Below, one piece after another: positions 55,453 to 64,000 of a DNA stretch of 64,000 nucleotides. The stretch lies in contig NC_134546.1 of NCBI RefSeq assembly GCF_050624435.1, positions 75,805,700 through 75,869,699 of the forward strand. Direction: 5' to 3'. The first letter of the stretch is position 1, and each line of letters begins with the position of its first letter. Under the pieces are notes generated by a model. It had not been told where the DNA came from. It saw only the letters and a list, made by a program, of their open reading frames with translations, and searched no databases. The position numbers and the translations under genes were made by a program. This DNA comes from Tenrec ecaudatus. Lineage: Eukaryota > Chordata > Mammalia > Afrosoricida > Tenrecidae.

Positions 55453-55539
55453 AGGTTATTCCTTCATTCCTCCCTCCTCAACCACCAAAGCAGGTGGAGG
55501 GTATAATAGGGGGTATCTACCCTGAAACAGAATTTTTTA

Positions 55540-56600
55540 AAGCTGTTTATTTATTTTTACAAAACAACCTTATCACCCTCAAAGTACTTGCCATTACACT
55601 TAATATATTTGTCAAATCTGTGATTCTATTCTTGGTAATACTTTTCAATTTTGTCCATTTGGATGTCTGACACACCTCCCTCATTTTTTTTCTTCACCTC
55701 TTCTATGTCATCAATTCGCTGTCCTTTCATTTCCCTCTTTATTCATGGAAACAAAAAGAAACCATAAGGAGTCATGCCAGGTGAGTAAAGTGCATGGGGT
55801 AAGAAAGACATGCTGTTTTTGCCAAAAATTGACTCATTGAGATGGCTGCTTGAGCATACCATACATTACCCCATAAGCCACCAATTAGACTTTCTTTTTT
55901 TTGGTAGCACACTGTTATGCAATATTGTCAGAACCTCTAAATAGAAAGGGTAATTAAAGTCTGACCTGTGGGAACGAACTCCAAATGCACTATCCCCATG
56001 ACAGTAAACAACAACAAATTTGATTTCACTTGATGAACTTTCTTTGGCATTTTCCACTGGTTTGATTGACGTTTACTTTTAGGGTCATAAGAATAGTACC
56101 ATGGCTTATCACCAGTAATAACCTTGGGGGAAAAGTCGGGGTTGCTTTGGAGTTGTCATTTAAAATGACCTCGTGTTTCCACTCAACACTCCGTTCCATG
56201 GTCAATCAGAAACGGAGGCACAAACTTCACTGTGAGCCTTCTCATTCCCAAATCTTCTGTTAAGATTCGGTGAACTGAGTTTAAAGGAAGTACATGTGGT
56301 CTGTCATTGTTATTCGAACAGAAGTGCACAAATTTTGTGAATATTTTTATTCATTTGGAAAGCTGATTGACATTCAGAACAAGGTTTGTCATCAATCAAT
56401 ATTTCAACTTTTTTGAAAAGAGGAAACAGCTCATACACTTGGGTTTTTCCCATAGAAGTGCCCTTGTAAGCTGTGTTCAGCATCACAACAGTTTCTGATC
56501 AGGAGACAAAATTTCAAACCCACACACGGAACTCATAAATTGGCCATCACAAAAAAACGAGGTTCAAGCAAAATTGCTTTCATGACAAAACTCACTGTGA
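55540..56600 (-). mobile_element. Mariner transposase relic, minus strand
   Basis: On the minus strand a nearly full transposase is legible in broken frames: KTQVYELFPLFKKVEILIDD (N-terminal DNA-binding region), HRILTEDLGMRRL-type sequence near 56260, VITGDKPWYYSYDPKSKRQS-type sequence near 56100 (first catalytic Asp block), then 55866-56057 (ENAKESSSSEIKFVVVYCHG), and near 55750 'SPGMTPYGFFLFP', the counterpart of SPDLAP.D..LFP. It ends with the C-terminal stretch near 55560. Stops and shifts throughout; dead. The pattern is the irritans/Hsmar type of Tc1-mariner. Confidence 0.85.
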
Positions 56601-57890
56601 CCAGAGAGAATCTTCCCAGGAGACATCACTGGGTGAACTAACACAATGCTTGCCTTATGAGGGAAAGAAGCATACTACAAAAGCTTTGCCCAGAGGAGCT
56701 TTTTCCTTTTTTTTTGGTTGTGTTTTGGGGGGAGGTACACCAGATCCATTCTTGCAACACTATTTAGTCACTTCCATCATCCAGAAAAGCAAGAACCCTA
56801 ACCCTCTGACCTTATTTACTAGAAGTCTATTATCTTTAGATATTTAACCTAAATCATAAAAATTCAGGAGTCTCAGCCATACCAGATACCAAAACCATTC
56901 CACTAGTCTTAATATCAGCCCTACTCTTACATGCTCTACATACTACCAGACACTGTAGTATGTCCCCAAATGCTCAAAAATTTCTGTCCCCAAATGCTCA
57001 CAAATTTCTGCTCCACAAACCCCTGGTTTCCCCAAGGACAAGGTTTAGACAGCAGATGTTCTTTTGTTGACATTGTTGCTCTGTGTTCTATCATTCCTAT
57101 ACTCCGCCCATATTTAAAACAAATCTGTGTACTATTCTTATAATTCATCCTTAATCAGGACTTCATTATGTGCTGGTATACGTAAGAACAGGGGTTAAAA
57201 TGTTTCTTTACTTTGTTGCTTTCACTTTAATATGTTCTCCAGTTTCTGAACCTATCATCAATCCAGAAGTTAGCACCCACATCAGAGACAATGCTCTTGG
57301 GCAAAACGTAGAACCAAAAGAAACATATATTAACAGCTCCCACGCTTCTTACTCTAATATCATTTTTTCTATTATTTAAAAAACTTTTTATTTTTTACCC
57401 TTTCTTTCTTTAACTTCAATAATTGAACGTTGATTTCCTATATCTTTTAACCTATCTTTTATTTTTCCCTTTTTTTATTCTCTTCAAACTTTTTTTTCCA
57501 TCTCATTCTAATGAAACTAAAACCTAACACTATTCTTACTGTTGACTATGTTTTTTCCCCAATCTACTATCATTGCCCATTCACTGATCATAGCAACAAG
57601 GACATTTGGGGGACCTAATTTCCTTTCATTTAACCTAACAAATAACACTACATGATCTCTCACATTTTTGCTTATTTTTTCTCTGCTTCTCCATCCTCCA
57701 ACACTTTCTCTTTTACTTTTTAATCTCCCGCAATAAAACCTAATCTAACACTCTCCTTAATACAGTTCATACTGTTCACTGCCCTTCTACTATACCATCT
57801 GACAGAGTTAACCACTCCCACATAACATTACTTATGTGAAACCACTAATAATTAATCCAAGAAGTCAAATAATCAAGAGGAGATTACTGT
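56600..57890. other. Unassigned sequence, pyrimidine-rich in part
   Basis: 56900-57060 contains a short direct repeat ('CCCCAAATGCTCA-AAATTTC' twice at about 56962 and 56988). 57370-57560 is pyrimidine-rich. No gene recognised. Confidence 0.5.
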
Positions 57891-57915
57891 ACACACACAC
57901 ACACACACACACACC
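57889..57915 (+). repeat. (AC)n microsatellite
   Basis: About 13 AC units followed by an A-rich stretch. Confidence 0.95.
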
Positions 57916-60900
57916 AAAACAAAAAAAGAAAGAAAAACAAACAACCAAATTCCAAACAGAACTAAATGCAATGTCTGAAATTGAACAGGCTATGGAATTA
58001 CTAGAAAAAGAAATTAAAAGAATGAGGATTGCACTCATAAAATAGCTGAAGGGAGAGACTTAGAGGAAAAGTGAAACAATAGAAAAGTTGTAAACTCTCT
58101 ACATGCCATAGAAGAAAAAACTCCAAACAAATTCAAACACTGCAATAGCAGAATTACAAAACACTCTAAAAAGAGAGAAACAGAATAGAAGAGAGGGAAA
58201 CCTGTTAGTGAGCTTGAGGACATACCTATAGACTGCAGTGAAAAAGAATAACACACAAGAAAATGCAAAAGAGAAATAGAAAAACTTGAGAACAATGCAG
58301 GACCCAATCAAGAGGAACAACTTATATCTAATGGGGAATCCAGAAGAGGAAGGAAAAATATATACACAAGCAAGGAATAGTACTAGAATTCCCTTAAGAA
58401 CACTTTCCGCAATGTCTAAAAGATGAAATGATAATTATTCAGGAAGCCAAAAGAATTACAATCAGGAGAAACCCCAAATGGAAAACTAATCTGCACAGTG
58501 TATGCACTATGTCTGATATCAATGGCGAGGGAAGAAAATCTAAGTGAAGTTAGCAAAAAAAAAAAGAACAAATATATACAATGGGTCAAAAATAAGCATA
58601 ACTTCAGATTTCTCAACAGAAACTATCCAGGCAAGAAGACAATAGAGTGAATTATACAGAGCACTGGAATAAAAAACCGTCAACTTATATTATTTTACCC
58701 AGCAAAAATATCACTCAAATAGGATGGAGAAATAAAAGTAATGCAAAAGAAGAAGAAATTAAAAGAATTCACGCATAGATTGTGATAAGAGTTGTATGAG
58801 TCCCTAATAAAATGATTTAAAAAGAAATTAAAAGAATTTTCACATGAATAAGACCACCACTCTATTAAAAAAATTAAACCCCAAATTCAGTGAAAATTTT
58901 TGGCTATGAATAACACCATCACATTTATTTGAAACCAACATACAAGACAATTCCTAACAATAGCAAACACACCCATAGCAACATTGAAAGCAATGAATTA
59001 ATATAGGAAAAAGAAAGAAACTAAGCAAAATACACATAAAAACTCACATAAAACAGTCACAAATGTAAAGAAAAATGACAGTAACAAATATGTCAAGAAT
59101 CTCATTGAATGTCAATGGATTAAATTAATCCATAAACGTATGTAAACCCCAAAGTTATCCAGATCATCAATGATAAAGCTGGAACAAATATAAGTGCTCT
59201 ATTGCAGCACATGCAGAGGCCACTAAGTACAATGAAAGAGGCACACACAGTAGAAGACAAGATAGATGACTAGAACATGTTAGAATTACATCACTTATGC
59301 ATAGTGAAAGATTTTTATCAGCAGATTAAAATGAGAGTCCATAAACTGGCATGGGGATAGGGAATTATCAACGGCATATCCCACATGGGTCTAATCCTCA
59401 AAATGTACAGAAGTCTACAACAGCTCAATAAGAAAATAGCAAACAAACCAATTAAGAAGTGGGGGAAAGATATAATCAGGCAGTTCTCCAAAATGAAGTA
59501 CAGATGCTAACGAACACAAAACTGGTTATTATCACTAGCCATCAGGAAGATGCAAATTAAAACCTCAATAAGATACCTCTTTATACCCATAACACTAGCC
59601 AAGTTAAACAAATAACAACAAAACAAAACCCACAGGAAACAACAACAAATGCTGGAGAAGATGTGTAGAGGTTGGAACTAGTATACACCATGATGGACTA
59701 GTAAATAAAGGACTATGGAAAATGATATGGCAGTACTTACACAACTGGGAATGGAAATTCCATATTCCCCATCAATACCACTATTAAGTATATACCCCCA
59801 AAGAAATGAGACACAACATGAGTAATTGTATGCTGTCCCATATTCAAAGCAGCACAATTCACAATAGCAAAAACTGGAAGCATGAATATCCCATAGTGGA
59901 AGAATGAATTAATAAACTATGGTGTGTACACATTGGAATACAATGCATCCCTAAAAACAACAACAAAAACCAAAATAATGGAAGGACATCGAAGGACCTG
60001 GAAACAATTTTGCTGATTGAGGTTGTTCAATCACAAAAGGGCAAATGTTGTATGAAACTAGTAATATAAGGAGAAGCCCCAATTCAAAATACCTTAGAGA
60101 TCAATTCCTAAACAAAAGTGCAGAAAGTTACCTACCAGCCATGAACCATACATCATCACCCTTGTGTGCACTTTGTAAGAATCACCTCAAACAAGGAGAC
60201 CTCACATTGGCTGGGTCACTCTGTCAAGAAGGGGGAAAAGGGGAAAGACCTTCCATTTGATGCTGTACAACAGTGAGAGAAGGCTCTGACAAATGAACAG
60301 GCCCCCCACAGGAATGAAGGGAGAACCTTACCGGAACATCAAAGTAAGACCAAGGGACAGGGTCAACTACATTTGAAAGGAGGTGCTGATATTCGTGTTG
60401 CTGGTTGTGGTTGGTAAATGAGGAGGAGCAACCTCACTTCGGGAACAATAATTGTAAGGGACCTACGTGATCAATAAACCTGATTTTGTGTTCCAGGGTT
60501 AAAACTAATATGTTTCTACCCAACCCTGGATGATCTATGCTATGGAGTAAATACTATGATGACTGTAGATGTTGGCCTTACAGGCAACCTATTATCCCCC
60601 AAGGGCCACACCAGGAGGACTCAAAGTAGAAGCCCTACTGAATGCACCTAGCCATACCCCAAATCTACCTGTACCCTTTGACTAAGGATTGAACTATTTT
60701 TTATGGCAGAGAAGACAAAGTCTGGCCACCCCAAAATGTTGAAATGGTGGTTATTGGACCTTGTGAGGCACCCCTAGCTTAGTAGGTGTCCAATGAAGTG
60801 GCACAGAGAACCACCAAATATTTAATACCTCAATGCTTTCCTTCCAATAATATGACTAGTTTTAATCTGATAGGCAAGTACCTGCACTTGTAACAATTGA

Positions 60901-61870
60901 TAAAAGAAATTTCCCCTAAAACCAAGAACCATGCTCAGTGTAAGCAGAGCTCACTAAATTAAGAAATTTATCTGTGCAAAGCAACAACTCATGGATTGCA
61001 ACACAAAGTTGTATACTTGCATAAACTCCTCACATCAGCAGTATATTAAATTTTATGTCGTTGGATAAATTATTGATGTTATCAATGCAATCACATCTTA
61101 GGGGGTTTTGTTTGTTTCGCCCCTTTTTGTTGGTGTTGTTGGTGGTGGTCCTTGTTTTTGTCATAATATGATCACCAAAGTAAACCAGAGCAGATGGATT
61201 ATAGGCTCCCACTTAACTCTATTCTCAATCCAAGAAGAATTAATTCTGACAAAATGGTCTGTTCAATACTGACATTAATGAAATGATCACTGAAGGTAAG
61301 GGAGCTACAGCACAGTGTGATGAAGAAAGCACATGGTGCCCAGCTATCAATTGGAATAATGTCTGGGGTCTTAAAGGCTTGTATTTAAATAATCATTAAT
61401 CTAAGTGAGGTGTCAACTAAGTCCACATGGAAGAAACACATCAGTCTGTGTGATGCAAAGATGATAACAAAATCCAAATATGATGAAGGGAAAAATAACA
61501 AAGGTTAAATAGTGAAAAACAAAACAAATAAATTTATAGAAAAGTATGTAGGACAGTGGGAACCTCAAATCTATCTTCAAACCATCTAGTGAGAGTAATT
61601 ATCTGGCAGATTCCCTTTAAACACAGGAAATGGAGGGGATGGAACAGCTTTACTATCAGCCAGAGATCATTGCTGGTTTGTTTTGGTTTCTGTTGGGTTT
61701 CCCAGATTGTGTAGCACAGTAGATGCATAGAGACAATAAGTAATGCAATGGTTTACTGGGGATGTGTGAAGGGGAGGTGGGGACAGTGAGGCAATTGGGG
61801 GAGCATACAGTAAGTGCAGGAGGGGGGAAGAAGCACTAGAAATGATTGTTATGATGTATATGCAACTCAT
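57915..61870 (+). mobile_element. Older L1 copy, + strand (ORF1, partial ORF2, 3' UTR)
   Basis: ORF1-like sequence at 57960-58700 ('GAATTACTAGAAAAAGAAAT', 'CAGAGCACTGGAATAAAAAA'), then ORF2 C-terminal sequence at about 59290-60060 ('AAAATGTACAGAAGTCTACA', 'ATCACTAGCCATCAGGAAGA', 'TGCTGGAGAAGATGTGTAGA', 'ACAATAGCAAAAACTGGAAG'), then a 3' UTR containing the 'GTCTGGGGTCTTAAAGGCTT' block at 61362-61381. The central ORF2 part is missing and all frames are closed. Orientation is opposite to the 45-54 kb L1. Confidence 0.8.
58770..58822 (+). mobile_element. 53-bp ultra-truncated L1 insertion
   Basis: Carries only the last ~45 bp of the L1 3' end ('GTGATAAGAGTTGTATGAGT', 'CCCTAATAAAATGATTTAA'). Flanked by the perfect 16-bp duplication AGAAATTAAAAGAATT (58754-58769 and 58823-58838), inside the older L1. 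Confidence 0.9.
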
Positions 61871-62334
61871 TTTAAAAGCAATTTAACTCTACATGGAAGT
61901 GTGTGATATTTGAATACTGTATGAAGAATACTGCTACTAAAACAAACAAACAGAAGCAAACCAAACTTGGCCAATGATTACCATGGTTGAAGGTGAAAGC
62001 ATTGTTGATTTGGGATCATTGAGTTTATGTTAACTGTTGTGGATTAATTTGGAATAGGATATCAATAATTGTTGTACAACATGAAAATATCTAATTAATG
62101 ACACTGAATTATACTTGTAGAAGTTGTGGAATTAGAGAGTATTTTGTTGTGTATATTTTTTGCTACAATTACAAAAATTAATTTCATGAATAATAATGAG
62201 TACAAAGAAGAAGAAAATGTTCTAAAATTGAAAGTGGTGATAAATTCACAACTCTTCTTGACATGATTGAATTATTGAATTTTATGACATGTGGATGAAG
62301 TACTAATAAAACTGTTAGAATACCTATCCCTATG
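61871..62334. other. Unassigned AT-rich sequence
   Basis: Nothing recognised. Confidence 0.5.
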
Positions 62335-62415
62335 GATATGTGTCATCTATATCTATCTATCTGTCTATGTATCTATCTATCATCTATCTATATCATCATC
62401 TATCTATCACTATCA
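62335..62415 (+). repeat. (TCTA)n microsatellite
   Basis: Imperfect ATCT/TCTA tetranucleotide array next to the LTR-like copy C. Confidence 0.9.
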
Positions 62416-62417
62416 GT

Positions 62418-62832
62418 ATAGTAGTTACATAATTTCATGTCAGATTGAATAAATATAATGTGGTGAAATCTAGCCTGTCACTGAGGTCACAGACTGGTGG
62501 TACCTCCTTGTGGGCATGGTTTTCTCATAAGGAGGAACATTGGAACCACACCCCACACCCTCCTCTGTGTCTTCATCTTTATGCTGTAGAGACATTGGAT
62601 CTCCAAGAGTTTTCATCTAACAGCATGTGATATTCCTGCATTCTGCATCAATGCATGTGGCTGCATGAGTCTAAACAGGAATGTATGGACTAGTATCAGA
62701 CTCATGGACTTGAGTTGGACTGGGCTGGGATGTTTTTGTCAACATGTAATTACATCTTCATATAAAGCTATTTCTTACACATATTTGAGTGACTGGTTTG
62801 AATTCTCTAGACAACCAGGCCTAACACAAGTA
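62418..62832 (+). repeat. LTR-like repeat, copy C
   Basis: 'AGTAGTTACATAATTTCATG', 'TAGCCTGTCACTGAGGTCAC', 'ACTTGAGTTGGACTGGGCTG' and 'CTAGACAACCAGGCCTAACA'. Shorter than copy B owing to an internal deletion. Confidence 0.72.
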
Positions 62833-64000
62833 ATCTCTCTGTCTGTCAAGCTGTCAATCTATCGTCTATCTACCTATCATTTATGCCTTAACAGAGAAAA
62901 TCAAGTGTACACCATATGTTAGCGACTAGCGAATCACGAGCATTACAAAGATTATAAATGATGGGTAATTATTACACAGCAACCAAATAGCTTCAACATT
63001 AAAAATAGTACCTAAAAACAATTAGTCTCCTGTCACTTCCATTTATTGAGTTTTAAGAACTTGGTTCATATTTTGTATATAAGGCCATTATCTCAGTTGG
63101 TTTCTACAAATATACGCTTTCCATGAATTTTGCTTTATATTTCTTAGAAGTGTCTTTCATAGAGCCCATAATCCAATGTCATTACGTCTATTCTGACTCA
63201 TAGCCATGCTGTATAAAGTTTGTGATTGTAAATCTTTATGAGAAGAAAACAAAAATACTTGGTTAATTCAAATGGACAGTTTTTCAGTTAACAGTCCAAT
63301 GAGTATGACACACAGATGACACCAATATGCTGACCGAACGTGAAGAGATTTGAGCACTCACTGATGGATACCTATGATTACAGTCTGCAGTGTGGTTTAT
63401 ATTTCATTATAAAGAAACCTGAAGTCCCCTCAAGTGGTTCAGTAAAAAATAATATAAAATGAGAAAATACTGCAGTCAAGGAATTCATTTCACTTAAATC
63501 TATAATCAATATCAATGCAAGAAACATAACAAGGTATAATGAATTTCTTTTAAAAAAAACTCTGAATTTTTAAATGCAAATTTTGGGACTATGGTATGGC
63601 TAACCCCAGCCATGTCATTCTTTATCACCTGATATGGATAAGAAATCTTGACGATAAATTTTAAAAGACCAATGACTACTTAACGTATTTGAATTATGGT
63701 ATTGGCAAAGATTACTGAATATACCACAGGTTTCAAGAAGAACTAACAAATCTGTTTTGTACTCCTTAGAATTTTCATAGAAATAAAGATGAGGCAAATT
63801 TGTCTGGTCTACTTTTGTTTTATAGAGAAAGGGTCCCCAGTTTTTTTTATAGAATTCATAGACCTGTGGAGATAAAACTATCTGCATATAATTCTCTTGT
63901 TCACAGCCCAGGATGGTGAATTTAGGTCACATAATTCAACAACTAATCTCTTCCTTTTTGTCAATTGGTCTACCAATTTAAGTAGATTATAAATGTACAC
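62833..64000. other. Unassigned AT-rich sequence
   Basis: A short SINE or RTE tail may be present near 63180-63230 ('CTATTCTGACTCATAGCC'). No V gene or other gene recognised to the window end. Confidence 0.5.

Overview
This is a mammalian immunoglobulin heavy-chain variable (IGHV) locus segment embedded in dense interspersed repeats. All recognisable V segments lie on the + strand in the first 25 kb. The repeat content is afrotherian in character: antisense RTE/BovB-like fragments, tRNA-like SINEs of AfroSINE type, and a recurrent L1 family with a long 3' UTR. hAT elements of SPIN/URR1 type are also present, and such elements have been reported from tenrec, so a tenrec (Echinops-like) source is my best guess. 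That is inference from repeats remembered from the literature, not from an alignment.

Immunoglobulin part (1-25 kb): one apparently functional clan II (IGHV4-like) gene at 3637-4079 has an octamer, a split leader, an intact V exon and a canonical 23-bp-spacer RSS. It is followed by a dead IGHV4-like gene with an intact RSS (10569-11020), an IGHV6-like pseudogene (15914-16336), a decayed clan II relic (19421-19706), an IGHV3 gene stopped mainly by one CGA-to-TGA-type nonsense codon (21142-21606), and a 3' stub of another clan II V (about 24884-24934). No D, J or constant segment was recognised. From 25 to 64 kb I see no V gene.

Retrocopies and pseudogenes: a DPPA4 processed pseudogene (13669-15444) with a perfect 15-bp target-site duplication; two KRAB-box remnants on the minus strand (26.9 and 28.9 kb), the second within an inverted-repeat arrangement; a 28S rRNA 3'-end pseudogene (37442 to about 38240, minus strand) directly abutting an H2B histone pseudogene (38245-38606) that still shows the histone 3' stem-loop.

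Mobile elements: a nearly full-length L1 on the minus strand (about 45.6-54.4 kb) with decayed ORF1 and ORF2 and an intact-looking 5' end, inserted into an LTR-like repeat; several 5'-truncated L1 copies, three with clear target-site duplications (one only 53 bp long); an RTE split by an L1; an RTE with an inverted 5' part; a 1.43-kb hAT element with terminal inverted repeats, a perfect 8-bp duplication and transposase remnants; two SPIN-like 180-200-bp hAT elements; and two mariner transposase relics. I did not find a new biological system. The most interesting items are the paired CDR1/CDR2 cysteines of the intact V gene, the hAT insertions with perfect target-site duplications, the 28S/H2B junction and a shared tandem 3'-end duplication in the L1 family.
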